DNA from: Loxodes magnus
Taxonomy: Eukaryota; Ciliophora; Karyorelictea; Loxodida; Loxodidae
Length of the DNA: 64,000 nt
Direction of reading: 5' to 3'
NCBI GenBank assembly: GCA_946699065.1
Contig: CAMPDV010000898.1
Span: 98,601 to 162,600 of the forward strand
The notes below the pieces were generated by a model. It was given only the letters and a program-made list of their open reading frames with translations. It was not told the DNA's origin and did no database searches. The position numbers and the translations under genes were made by a program. Positions 35,305 to 47,865 of the stretch are shown here, piece by piece. Numbering within the stretch: position 1 is the first letter of the stretch; each line of letters starts with the position of its first letter.

Positions 35305-36630
35305 TTTTATTATAAAAAAATGTATATGGCAATTTAAATCTCACCGGCAGGTAAATTAAATACATAGCATATTAAAAAACCCTTGACTAACTAAATGCTC
35401 AATATGGAGTATAAATTAAAGGTAATTTAAGTATTAAACATTCAGATTTAATAAAAGTATACTGGTAGCTATCACCATAGAGAACGAAATAATTTAGCTT
35501 TTTCTCATAAATAGCTAGGAGATTATTACAAGTATCTAGGTACGACTATTAAAGGGGATATAGAAGGTAAATAGTATTTTGAATTGATTCATTAGCCAGA
35601 ATAACTAGCAACAGATAAAAAATGATATTTTGCTTCCAATTAATATTAAAAGAATGGCTAAGAGAGAGATAAAGAGATATCATAATTAGTCAAATTTTTA
35701 CAACCAACAGCTCTAAGAAATAGAAAAGTTGATAATTATAACTGGTAAGGCTTATAAAAATATATTGGTGAATTTTGATTAAGGGAAAGAATATTTAATT
35801 AAATAAGCTGAGCATTATATAAATAGAGTAAGAGAGGCATATTAGTAAAAAAAGAGATATTGATAATGCATAGTGTTTGGAGTGTTTTGTTAAGATATTT
35901 TAATTAATTTTTAATTTTTAAGTATGTAATTTTGAGTTAGTTATATATTAAAGTGATATTATCTTTTAGAAACTAATTTATAAGAGTATTGAAACTGAGA
36001 ACTTTTATTAAATTATACCAAAACCTTCATTGTAAATCCACGAGTTATAAATACATTGATAAAGATAATATATAGTGCTTATGAAAAGCATGAAGATTTT
36101 AATACTTTCCACTAGCAAGAAACTTTAGGTTGCTATTATTGCAAATAAAATATTGCCAAATTATCTTATCAAATATATGAAAATAAGCAAAATATTAATA
36201 TAAATTATATTCTACTAAATACAAATGTGTTGTCTAAATTTATTTTTATATTTCTTTTTGTTAATTTCCTAAGTAGAAACGCAAACTTTAATTTAATAAA
36301 TTATAATTAAGCTCCTGTTACATAGCTTATAAACATCAAGGACATTCCCCCGACATTTATACTTTAAAGCTAATCTTTTCTACCAATTTGGTTATAATTT
36401 TTCTAAATAGTATTGAATATTAATCATATAATATATTAAGTAGATATCTATTTATTACAAGAGATTATTTTATTAAGCTTAATATAAAAAATAGAGTATC
36501 TTTCTATTTTGATTTTTAGATGAAATATTAGTTCTAGTTGCTATTATTTTCTTATATTCAGGTTTAGATTATTATTTAATAAATCATATATGGTTAGCTT
36601 AGGTTTGTGTATTATGGTATTTTAATTAAA
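35305..36630. other. No confident gene
   Basis: Repeat-unit DNA nearly identical to 51,703-53,030. Upstream of family A copy 2 and divergent to family K. Short frames only. A small CACCGGCAGG patch near 35,341 is preserved in both arms but absent from copy 1. Confidence 0.45.
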
Positions 36631-36638
36631 TTTATTTG

Positions 36639-36929
36639 ATGGTTAATATAACTATGATTAACTAACTAGACACAAGATTTCTTTAGAACATTTCATTAGC
36701 TACATGTGAAGGTTAATTTCTATTGTAATTTTATTTTGATGAAAAAGATTCTTCAAATATAATGCTTCTACATGTCAACTCTTTTAGCAATATAGATATC
36801 AAGACCTCATACAAAATGGGAGATGGCTTGACGAATTATGAAAGATACCACTATCAAATCTAGCCTAAATATAAACCATTTACTATTTTTTTAGGAACTT
36901 AAAAAGATTATAATCTTAATTGTAAGTGA
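36639..36929 (+). CDS. Family K protein, possible surface domain
   Basis: A 96-codon TGA-free frame from ATG 36,639 (MVNITMINQLDTRFLQNISL) continues ATCEGQFLLQFYFDEKDSSN, MLLHVNSFSN, YKMGDGLTNYERYHYQIQPK and ends after TQKDYNLNCK. The frame stays open upstream of the ATG (LDYYLINHIW), so the true start may lie further left. NIT and NIS sequons, single Cys residues and aromatic density suggest an extracellular domain; this is inference. An almost identical copy lies at 53,034 and a shifted one near 5.5 kb. Confidence 0.5.
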
Positions 36930-37399
36930 TAAATATAACAGGATAGATTATCTATCCATTTAATTAATAATTTAAATATTATAATATAAGTATTATCAAA
37001 TTATAATAAAATGTAACTTTAACTTATCCTAAAGTAATAGCTATCTATTAAAAGATTAATTATTGCTATGCTAGTTTCTATTTTTTACCCTTGCCTATAA
37101 CTATACCTTTAGAAACATAATATCATCTTGAAGTTTACTTAGCTGTTTCTAACTATTTCCTCTTAACCTTCCTTCTTATATTTTTATATTCTTTCATTCT
37201 GAAATAGCTATATTAGTTAGCTATTAATCTAAATATTTCTTACTCAATATACTTATTTAATAATATCTAATAATAGTAGCTTATATTACTAGCACTTATA
37301 TAAATACCATTGCTTAAAGAATCCTTTTTAAATTATTAGCTATATATCATTATTTTCTTTTCCCTATGCAAGTAGATAATTTATCTGCTTTTTCGATAC

Positions 37400-37800
37400 C
37401 TTCAATATAGGAATTGCTAGGCCTAATGCTCGGCTATTATCAGGCTAATCATTATTACTTTTAATAGTAAGTCAGAGTAATTTAGTCTACTACTGATAAA
37501 TAAAATATTAAAATAATGATGATGTTAGTCTTAAAGACTAAAGTTGCTCAGAATGAAATCTGAGATACTAAAATAATTTGAATATTTGAAGATTAAACTC
37601 TTTAGTGTCTCTAGAATTTAAAAATTAAAGAATTTTAGTTTAAAATTCTGATTGAATCTTTTGATTACTATAAGTATGGAAACTTAGCTAAGAAAGGAAC
37701 TTCTTTGGCTAGAAGTGTAGATCTTAGTTCCTAACTGAAAATAAAGATAAAAGAATAGAAATAAAATGGATATGATAATAATCTCTTATATAAACAAGTT
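37400..37800 (+). pseudogene. Family L copy 2
   Basis: Shares YWQIK-QNNDDVSLKD and later VDLSSQLK with the TGA-free copy at 4,815-4,505, but with several extra TGA codons and at least one frame change between these blocks. I read it as decayed relative to that copy. The same state is present at 53.85-54.2 kb in the second arm. Confidence 0.4.
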
Positions 37801-38098
37801 GAGAGTAATAGAACATATTGAGATATATAAGAACTAGGGAAAGGCTTAGTGGATTAATTTATGCAAAATTAATCAGATTAAAATTGAGAATCTGAAAGGT
37901 AGGCAAATTTAAGTTATATAAAGTTTAATATTAACTTTAAAAATAACTTCTAAAATATTTCAGCTAAAGATACAATTTTGCTCAATAGGTATTAAATAAA
38001 ATAATTTAAGTCTTTAATAATCTTAACCAAGCATAAAATATGACTATAATAAGAGAACTATAATTAAAATAATTAAGATTAAAAATGAGAAATAGAAG

Positions 38099-39095
38099 TT
38101 TGATATGTATAGTAATAGGTTCTAATTTGAGTTACCTTGTTAATCTGAAAAAGGGAATAAATAAATTAAAAAATAGTCCTTTGATATTTCTTTTTAACTT
38201 GATATTTAAACTATATTAATTGAAGGTTTAAGAGTTAATTTGCAAAGTAAAGGATAAATCTATTTTTTATATAATAAAGGGTGTATATGTGTATTATCCA
38301 GATTCTTCTAATTAAATTAGTATAAAGTAAACAACAAAAGGTTTAGCTATTAATCTTATAAAATATATATAATCTAATTTATATATTTTGGCTAAGAATG
38401 ACTTACTATAAAGGGTATAAAGAAAGTTAAGTTACCATTCGCTTATTTAATTATAAAAGGGTAATAAATATAGCTACTAAGCTTCGCTTTATATAAAAAG
38501 GCTAAGTTTATAAGAACATCAAGTCGCAGTATTTTAATCATAAAAATCAAATTTAAAATATTTAAGAAAGAGAATCGGTTTTTTAGTTTTAATAGATATA
38601 TAAAAATAAAAGAGAAATAGAGCTTTAGTTATTACCTTTAGGATGAGTAGTTTAATTAAGTAATTAGCTTACAAGATCTACTAACTGAAATTTTTTGTTG
38701 AGTCAGAGAAGAAAAATTATAAGAAAACTAAATCATGACTCTTCTACATTCAACGTAATTTCGAGCGAAGATTTAAGTAAGAAAAATACCAATTTTATTA
38801 ACCTTATAGATTTTTATAATAATCAGTGAGAATCTGACTGATTCTAAAAGAAACATGAATATATAAATTTATTCACTTGAAAGTGTAAAAATATTGTAAG
38901 TAATCTATTTACATAATACAGGTATGTCTGTAATCAGCTATTTAGTATTTATAGTTCATTGATATTTTTATTAGAGACTCTAATTTGAGTTGGAAAATTA
39001 GAAATAAGAAAAAATTATCGTTATCTCAATGATAAATATGAAACAGAGTAAGGTAATTAAGATTATAGACAAAGATTCTAGTATAATTAAAGGAG
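38099..39095. other. Segment absent from the second arm of the duplication
   Basis: The equivalent point of the second arm is 54,497/54,498, where GAAG joins directly to TAAATATATG. The homologous segment is present on the left (about 3,100-4,130, inverted), so it is ancestral and was lost. The flanks share only two bases (AG). On the plus strand it contains MTYYKGYKESQVTIRLFN and QKGQVYKNIKSQYFNHKNQI, phrases also seen near 3.85 kb with shifts. Confidence 0.8.
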
Positions 39096-39099
39096 TAAA

Positions 39100-39900
39100 T
39101 ATATGAAAAATATTATAGATCAAATGAATCTAACACTTAAGATTAAGATTCATTTAATTTATGCAAAATACGAAATCTAGGCTTTTAATAATGCTCTTAC
39201 AGTCACTCTATTTAAGTAGTTTAATATCATAAAAGTAGAAATAATTTGCTTGAAATTCTCCTTAAAGCATTTCTTTTTGGAATTAGGAATATTTGCATTT
39301 ATATTTTAAAAGAATACAGTTATGAGTTAAATGATAGCAATCAAGATATTGTATCAATTCAAAAAATTATTGTAAAAATCCTACATTGCGGCAGGTATCT
39401 AATCCATCGAGATAAGACTGAAAATGGTTGAGTATAAAGTAGGACTTTTCAGGCAATTCATTCAATACCCTTAAAAATAAATTCAAATTGAACTTTTTTG
39501 GGCTATAATCTCCATTAGATCTTTTCTTAATCCAGTCCTTATAATAAGTTTAGCGGATTTAATGTCCCTGTTAATTTTAACTTAGATAACTTCTAAGTAT
39601 ATTTAAATAGAAAAATAAAACTAAGCAAGGCATAAATTTATAAAATAACAACCACTAACAAATTTTTATATACAAGCTAAAGCAAAAATAATTTCTGCCT
39701 AATTAGCCTTTATTTAAGTAACATTTTACCCTCTAGAAATTAATTTTAAGCTATTAAGCATTTTATTATGTAATCTACTTGTTTAATCTCATAAATATAT
39801 CTTTCTCTTTATTAGTAGAAAGTTTTAGATCTTCTTAGGTATATTTATTCTAGCAAAATGCACTAGTTAAATAAACTATTATGAATTAGATTTTTTATCA
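39100..39900 (-). CDS. Ambiguous frame, hypothetical
   Basis: On the minus strand about 250 codons upstream and downstream of YYKDWIKKRSNGDYSPKKFN contain no TGA, and phrases such as LDGLDTCRNVGFLQQFFELI look like protein. The copy near 2,730 keeps the KDW site as KD-TGA, and the copy near 54.9 kb has lost one G and shifts frame. However, the plus strand of the same DNA (VYLNRKIKLSKAQIYKI) also aligns to the left copy, so the coding strand is uncertain. Confidence 0.3.
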
Positions 39901-39959
39901 TAATATTACAAGTAAGGGATATAAGAGAATCTATAAAATGACTTATTGACTAGCTTAAA

Positions 39960-42690
39960 AAGGCATAAATGAAGATAAATGATGCTAGAGTTTAAAAATA
40001 AAATAAACTTAATATTAATAGCTTTATATTTAAGATCTATTTTAAGTATAATCTGCTATTTAAAAATTAAGTTTAATTATCTAGAAAATAAATTTACACC
40101 TTTATACTTTTCTATTTAACTTTAAAGTCTCTTAAACTATTTAGTAGTTAGAACAAACTTAATTTTAAATATCAGTACTCAAATTCGTATAGATGATATA
40201 TTGACTATCCACTTCACTAAAATTATACTATAAATTGAAAACTTCTATCACAGATATCTCAGAATTAATTTTATCCTTTAATAAGGATAAAATTTTTATA
40301 AATATGATGTTCTAGCTTTTTAGTATCTAATCTGAAAAGCAGGAAATTATTATGATGAGAAATAAAAGGAAATATGTTTTTTGTATTATCTTCTATCATC
40401 ATGCATCTTTAGTAATAAAAGCATAATAAGCTGAATGAAAGGAATAAATATCCTAATTTATTTATATCAGGTTTCCAAATATTCTAAAGAGATTGGATAC
40501 TAACTGAGGATTTAGAGATTAGCAGCAGATTAAAAGTTAAAATAATAAATTTAGATCTTAGCTAAAGATTTCATCATTGATGAATAGCTTGCAAAATCTC
40601 AGAAAAAAGTTGATAGCTTTTTGTATTTTAATGCATAAGAGAGGGTAAAATATGTTTGAGTTGCTTATAGAAATATTAGTTTGCTTTTGTATTGAGAAAA
40701 AAGTATTTCTCAGTTATAAAAAAAATCTATCACAAAGTATATAAAATTAGTTAATTTAAATCAATCTGGAGATAATTTTAGTTCCAGGTTTTCTATTCTT
40801 ATAGCTTTAAATAGGCCTTACATGGTCTGTTTTTTAAAGCTTATATATTAGATATTAAAGTTTAATCTTAAAACTAGGACAAAATCATATAATTTAATTT
40901 TTTCTGCTATAAATCTTAAAATAATATTATCATATTTAATTGAAAGTTAGTAGGACACTTTAATTAAGCCTAAATTAGTTGAAAATCTATTCGAAACTTA
41001 ACTGAAAAAACTATACATAAAATAGTCTTTTATTCTATTTAAAATATTATTATACAGCTGAACTCCATGATATACATAATTAGCACTCAGTCTAATTCTC
41101 TTTTGTCTATTAAGTTTATTACTTTAATTAAGTTTTTTTGAGTATCATATGCTTGCTATTCAATATTTGGAGTCCTAGTTATAAATTAGATAAATTTTTA
41201 AAGTTTTAAATCAAAAATTTACCGACTTAAATTTTCCTCTAATTCGTAAGAAGATTTTATCCTATTTAGAAGTTAGGGATTTTAATTAAAAATTAATTTC
41301 CTTTATATTTGAATAAACTTTAAATAGGTAAGCACTCGAAAATTCTTTTATAAAATGTTTACTTATATTCTCTTTCTTCTCTACCTAGGCTTAAAAAAGA
41401 AAAAAGCTATTTTCATTCTAGTAAAAATTGCAATTTCAAATTTATTTTGTATGTTCAAGAATTGAAGGATATTATGTGATATGCATGCCTTGTTATTTAC
41501 CTCCTATACATGTGAAGAGTATTTTTATTACAGATTCTGGGTTATGATATTTATTTTTAATTTATTTGTTTTTTATATATTAAGAATGCTTAAAAAGGAT
41601 ATTTGATAAGCAGGTTAAGCAGCTTAGATCTTACATTGTTAAAACAAAATTTTTAAGATAAAAGTTATTTTTCATTAGATTAGTTTAGCTTTTAACTCTA
41701 TAGTTATTTTATAATCATAGTTAAACATAATTTAAAATGATATAATTAATACTTGTATTTCTCCTTCTATTTTGGTTGCTTTATTTTATAATAAAAAGTG
41801 ATATAATAATAATAAACTACAGTGGTTCTTTCATTATTTGACTTGTCATTGTTCTATCTTTGTAAAAATGAACTATAAATTAGATGTTCTTTTATCTCAT
41901 TTCTTTCGCTTATGTCACTTCTTAGATTTTTTTCAACTTGATTATGTTATACTATATTCACATTTAGAAGTCTTCTAGCTTAAATAAATTGGCGCCTTTT
42001 TATAACTTATCTCTCTTTCTGTAGTAAGTTTAGGCTGATTTATAAGATATTTTTGGTATTAAATCCTTTTTGATATTTTGATGTCTTTTCAAATTAGATT
42101 CTTCATATAAGTAAATACTCTATTAATAGAAATGGTTTAATTTAGGACATAAACACTTAAAATAGCTCTTCCATGTTTTACCAATTTTGAACTTAATGAT
42201 TGACTTATCAGCTGAGTAAGCATAATTATGTTTTCATTTTTAAGAATCATAATTAAAATAATTCTCACTGCCTAAAATATACGCTAAAAGCTTTTATTTT
42301 GCAATTTTTATTGAAATTTCATGATTTCAATCTACTTAAACTTATAGCTATTATCAAATTATCAACTACCATCTTTACCTTCTTACAACTGATTTTCTTT
42401 CTTATATAATTAGCTATTTCTTAACTCTTGCTTATATTAGATTAAATCATTTTTTATATTATTCTTAGATTTACTTCGTCGATTTCTAAATTTTATTTCT
42501 TTGATTATATTAAAATAGGTATTTCAATTATTTCCTTTATGTATTGCTATTAGATATTCATTTCAGACTCCATTCTACTAATTACAAAACTAATTAGTTT
42601 ATTTATAAGCTTTAAATGGTGTGTTTTTATCTCCATTTTTCTTATATGTTTTTGCTTGAAACTTAATAGTCAAAGATATTTTATTTCCAG
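39960..42690. other. Gene-poor stretch of the repeat unit
   Basis: Nearly identical to 55.4-58.1 kb and absent from the left inverted unit. The plus strand is mostly hydrophobic in translation and the minus strand shows no conserved motif, so neither supports a gene. No hairpins or tandem repeats of note. Confidence 0.45.
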
Positions 42691-42699
42691 TTCTCTAAA

Positions 42700-43010
42700 T
42701 TATCTGAGTATTGCCTTTAATAGAAGAAATAGCTGAAAATGATATAAAGCTTTTTAAGATAATTAGGCAATACATATTCTTTATACTACCCAAATTTATT
42801 ATAGTTTTAACTACTTACACTATTTAGAATTCTAAACTTTTAAGGCTTATTCTAATAATAAAAATCTAATTTATCAAACAAGAGCAGGAAATTTAAGCAA
42901 AAAATGAAATTACAACTTAATTAAGAAATTTATGAATAAATTTAACATTTAAGGAGGATAAAATTTAGCTAAACTAGATAGTGATATTTACAACTAGCTA
43001 GATAATCAAA
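42700..43010 (+). pseudogene. Remnant of the kelch gene, 5' half
   Basis: Contains a run matching QFIKQE-EI-A of the kelch gene at 25,889, followed by degraded matches to the GGQ..S..R.DIYNY blade. Frame is lost and the sequence leaves the gene near 43,010. The later blades and the U3 gene are missing, so about 1.8 kb was lost between this unit and its R block. Confidence 0.65.
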
Positions 43011-43059
43011 AAATTATTATAAAGATATAAAAATCAAAATTAAAAGCTTTGAAAATAAA

Positions 43060-45832
43060 ATAAAAGTTAACTAAATTGTATAAAATTTGTCTAGTTTCAG
43101 TTTAAAATAAATTAGATGCTTAAATTTTATAATTAGAGTAAAACTTGAATAAATACATTACTATTATAGTAAAAAGCATAGATAGTTTTAATTAATAATG
43201 TAATTTATATAACAAGCTATTAAGAATTATTTCTATAACCTTATGCTTTATTTCATTATAATAAGTTGATTAAATTAATAATCATAAAATTTAAGTAAAA
43301 GCTTATTAGACGAAAATTATAGAGTAATAAATGCTAAAAGTAATATGGGAGCTTACCTTCGAAACTTTTAAAGTCCTTAATATAGAATTAAGATCTTTAA
43401 AAGTATAAAGAGTAAGATAAAGTTAAATGTGATTTTTTTAATTATAATTGTAAATGTTCCTGATATCGTTTATTTTAATATTAAGATTGCTTTAAATCGT
43501 AAAACAGAAACTTTTAAAAATCTACAATGCTGGAAATTTCTTAAGAGCAATTGCAGACTTATAAGGTTTATGATGAAACAATAGAACATGTTCCATTCAA
43601 AATTTATTCGATTTTAAAGCGGAATTTTACAAAAAAAGTTTGCTATCTCAATAAAAAAAGAAAAAGGGTCATTCTTTTATTTCTAGATCATATTTATTTG
43701 ATTTATCTAAGATTGCTAAAATAAGTAGGAGAAATAGTAAATTTAGGATTTTATAGATGTAAATATGAAGGGGATGGAAATATATTCTTATATGAGGTTA
43801 GATGAGTAAAATGTTTAAGTGGATAGAAATGATGAGTTCATAAAATTTGATGAGGAAGAGCGTAGTAATATGAAGTGAAAGTATCTGAATATTAGGGTTA
43901 ATGAACTCCTTTTTTTACAGGGACAACTTATAAGGCATTTTAACATTTAAGATTTAGTAGTTTTATGAGTTATAATGATTTCTTAAGTTTTTATTAATTA
44001 ATTAATTTGATAATTTTGCATATAATAATGCTATAGAATAATTTTAATATCCTTTATAATCTACTCTTATTTTCAAATAAGCAACCCTTCTATATCGCTA
44101 ATTAATAATGAAGCATTTCTAATAATCACAGATATCAAATCATAGATATATGGTATTTAGTAAAGTATAAGATTAATAAAACTGAACATTTTCCAAAGGA
44201 AAATTAGTTCTTCTAGTTATAAGCTAAAGTATTAAAATTATCTTATTATTCAACAAAACGAGACTTAGAGTATATTGATGCTACTTTAGATGAATATAAG
44301 AAGTTTATTTTTTTATTTTATAATCATTTTATTAAAAAAAGGAGGGAAGATTAGTTTCGAGGATACATATTTATAATGTAATAATTATTAATAAAGCCTA
44401 CGTTAACTAATTGAATAAATTTTACCCTTTAAGCGAATTTCATATCAATTTAAATGTATAGATGATAAAACTCTACCATCTTTGAAAAAAGTTTACCTCC
44501 TTATAATTTTTCAAGTGAGTTACTAAGAAATTGATAGCTCTTTAATTTAATTTCAATTATAACTTAACGCTAACCTTTTGATTTAATTTTATTCGACTAA
44601 ATGATTGTGATTTTCTTAAAAATAATTGCAGATGAAAATTATTAAATTTTATACCTTATTTCAACTCAATTTTTAATCTATTTTTAAACAGAGGATTTGT
44701 AACGCTTGATATGAAAAATCTCTTAGATTTTCATTTTTATTACTCAAAATATTTATATTAAAGAGAGATTATATCTCTTATCATTTTTAATTAAATACAT
44801 ATTAATTATTAGATTTCTATATATACCTAACTTGCTTTTAATGCTCTATTACATTTAATTAAATTGGTTATTATTATACCATATAACTCAAAAAAAAGGA
44901 AGAAGCTAGTTTAGCTTCTTACTAGCAGATTTCTAAACATATCCCTAATCTCTTAAATTGTAAACTCTTAATTAAATTACTTATCTCTTTATGTTTTATT
45001 GCTAACTATTTATCTAAAATTCTTACCCTTTCCTATCTCAATGATAGTAATGAGATACTTTACTCTTTTTTATTCTTTTATCTCTAGATTTTAAGAGTAT
45101 TGATGAAAGCTTACCATCTGGCACTTTATTTTAATATCTTTTTTATCTTCTTAGTGATTTATCTTAAATGCCTTTGCAACTGTTTAATAAAGTCTAATAT
45201 GATACTTAATGCTGATTTCTTTATATCTATTCCTTTGTTTTATTTTTCCTCTTAATCTTATTAGTTCAATCTATTTCTATGTCTAAGCTTATTCAAATAT
45301 CTAATTTACATTTAGATAAAAACACTAGAACTGGCCCTGATCATAGTAGTTATATCCTAATTATTAGCCTTCCACGAATTCTTACTTACATATAGTCACT
45401 CAGATCTTTTCTTCTATTTAACTACCTAACATATAAAATCCTAGCTTGACTATCTTTAATTATACCATTATTGGTAAATAAATTAAACCTATCTTATTTA
45501 AATATTATAAGGCTATTTAGGAGATAACTAGTTGTAGCCAAAGTCAATTGAACTAACATATTAAGTATAAAATAGCCAGGCAAAAATACACTAACTAGGT
45601 GTGATCCAATAAGGGGTTCATGAATGGTTAGAGTAAATAAAAAGCAGAAAGAGTAAGAATTTAGATCAGTATTATTAGACCAATTGATATCATAATAGAA
45701 TAACACCTAGAAGTATACATTTATTTATGCTTTGCATTATAAAATCGATATCAACAACACTTTAAAGAGTGTATACATAGATACAATGCTAATCCATCAA
45801 ATACTAATAGCCTTATTACAGTACATATATAA
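43060..45832 (-). repeat. R block copy 4
   Basis: Counterpart of 27,690-29,742 with an extra internal segment of about 680 bp (43,300-43,985) that it shares with copy 6. Family G (minus) is degenerate; family H (plus, about 45,500-45,830) keeps QEITSCSQSQ and RQKYTNQV-TGA-SNKG. It ends precisely at the breakpoint of the inverted segment that follows. Confidence 0.75.
43650..43980 (+). pseudogene. Family F copy 1
   Basis: Reads QQIQDFIDVNMKGMEIYSYM and LDEQNVQVDRNDEFIKFDEE, then RSNMK, TGA (43,876), KYLNIRVN. The copy at 60,970 has TGG at this TGA. The upstream LFLDHI block lies one base out of phase, so this copy is probably frameshifted. Confidence 0.4.
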
Positions 45833-47865
45833 TCAAATATTCAATAATTATCTCAAAAATATCGATAGAGATAGAAAGTTACTGAATAGAAAGGGAACGA
45901 AAAGAAGAAAAAACTGGAAGCTTCTAATTAATTTATCCCATTAAACCGGGAAAGCTTATAATCATAGTAATATACTTAGCTTTTTTAATTAAACTTAAGA
46001 AACAGAAAAAATCTCTATAATATAGGTGTGAAAGTTAAAGCTTTATAGATATGGTACTGTTAAGCTTGAAAGAAACCATATAATCAAGAAATAAAATTAA
46101 AAAGTCTTTAAAAATGAAAGTTCTTATGCAAATCCTCAATTTTTGTTTATATAACTAACATAAAATAATTTTCTCTTTATATGCATATCTTTAAAAGACT
46201 AATTGATAATAGTGTTTCTTAAAGAGTTATTCTCTTAACCATTTATAAATAGTCAGTTACTAAAAACCAAAATAGTCAGAAAAGGATTTAAAAATTAAAT
46301 TAAAAACTAACCAAAATTTAGAAAACTTATCAATTTAATGTAGGTTGATATACTAAGCTTTATCTTAAGATCTTAAGTTATATTAACTAACTTAAGTAGT
46401 TAAAGATATTAAGCTATATGCAAATATTCTTGACTCATTTTATAACCCTTAAATTGCATTTCCATTGTTGCTATATTTTATCTCTATCTTAGTGAGATTA
46501 TTCTGGGAATATACAATATTTTTATTTTAATATAGTTGAATAAAAGCTAATGACAAACTTGCGTAGCTAGTAATTTTAACTAATAAGTTAGGAAGATTTT
46601 GGGAAATATAAAATATATATAATTAAGTTTTGTTGCTTCATCCTTTCACTAACAAATAAAAGTAAGAAGATATTAAAACTACTATGCACAGACAAAAAAA
46701 ATTTATCTATTCAGTTGACCATTTGTCCTTTACTTTGTAACTAGCTTGATTGAAGCTTGCTTACTCTCTGTAATAACTAATTTTACAAGAACTTATATTG
46801 AAAGTCTAATTGATCTGAGATATTGAGGAACTTTTTTCATTAGCAGTGTCAGAGCTGGAAAAAGGATCCTTTTTTATATAAGATTACGAAAATGATCTGT
46901 TTGATTTTTCATTTCACGCTAATTCAATGGAAGATAATTTATCAAATGAATCTTTTATTTTTTTATTTTCGTTTGGTACCAAAATATTTTAACCTTCTTA
47001 CTTTGAATTTCGCAATCTTTGAATTTATTTCTAGAGATTTCAAAAATTCTTAATTACAAAGGCAGAATACTCTTTTTACTCTAAAACTTCACCCTAAGAA
47101 TCTAAATTACTTCTCTCTTGGTACTTCATCTCTTATTGTAAAGCATCTGATTATCCTTTTTAAATTCCCTATAAATTATCCTTTTAATTTATTTTTTTAT
47201 CTTAAAGTCTTTCTTAATACTTATAATTTGGAGTAAGTAAAGAATTGTTTTGCTATTAACATGGAATGAGTTACTTCTCACTAGAAGATTGATTTTTCAT
47301 ATTTTTGCTTAGCTTGTACTATCTCAATATTTTCAGATCTCCTACTTAAGGCTATTCATTGTCTCTTTAGTTTATTACAAAGTCCATCTGTAGCGTTTGA
47401 CGCCAATTATCTAGAATACGTTTTACTTTCAAGTGATTCAGATACTGACTTTTATTCTTCCCTTGCTACTATTTAATTACATTGCTTAAAAATTCCCTTT
47501 TCTCCTCCAGTTCATTTAAGCTCTAGTTAGATTCTTAATCTTAATCTCCAAATTCTTCAATCAGCGATTTCCTTGACTTTACTTGACTAAGCATTGATCT
47601 AGATTTCTATATTGGATTTACGACTATCTAAGGATATACTCTTTATTCCTGCATTTTATACTGTATTTAAATAGGGTTTTATAACCTTTTTTCTTTAATT
47701 AGGTATTTATATAAATGCGTTTATTTCAGATATAACTTTAATACTAAAATTTCTAAAAACTTTATAATCTTAAGCTAAATATGGTGAACACCATAAGAAC
47801 TATGGGCTATCTTATTGCTTTATATATAAAAAAGTGGACAAGTCTGTTTGACTCAGTTTCTTTCT
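45833..47865 (+). repeat. In-place inverted segment carrying family B
   Basis: To the left the sequence follows the unit up to the point equivalent to 29,742; to the right it resumes at the point equivalent to 31,893. The intervening 2.0 kb corresponds to 29,745-31,890 in reverse complement, with nothing obviously lost. The simplest reading is a single inversion of this piece in one unit of the array. The two standard-code ORFs around 45.5-45.9 kb straddle the left junction and are not genes. Confidence 0.8.
46638..47594 (-). CDS. Family B protein, copy 3, lacking the family TGA
   Basis: Minus-strand frame from ATG 47,594 (MLSQVKSRKSLIEEFGDQ) to TGA 46,640, 318 codons. It carries TGA at the NF-x-NLQ and LA-x-NEKS sites. 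At the family TGA, however, an in-frame net loss of 12 bases relative to the other copies removes the codon, so the Ser-rich region reads straight into KDKWSTEQINFFCLCIVV and LISSYFYLLVKG. This shows that the hydrophobic tail is in phase with the body and probably translated. It lies within the inverted segment and hence on the opposite strand from neighbouring family members. Confidence 0.6.

Larger units (their letters stand above)
34090..43010. repeat. Long direct duplication, first arm
   Basis: Matches 50,475-58,405 in the same orientation. Identity rises from roughly 92-94% near the left end to almost complete over 40-42.8 kb, whereas the preceding 2 kb of the two units is clearly more diverged. 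The second arm lacks 997 bp present here at 38,099-39,095. The arm ends in the remnant of a kelch gene. Confidence 0.85.

Noticed and set aside
36600-39900. A 1,000-codon membrane protein on the minus strand
   Set aside because: The frame has few TGAs, but plus-strand families K and L, aligned between copies, occupy the same DNA, so most of the minus-strand reading is a shadow.
45494-45944. Two standard-code ORFs as genes
   Set aside because: They lie across the left breakpoint of the inverted segment and are not conserved as frames in other units.
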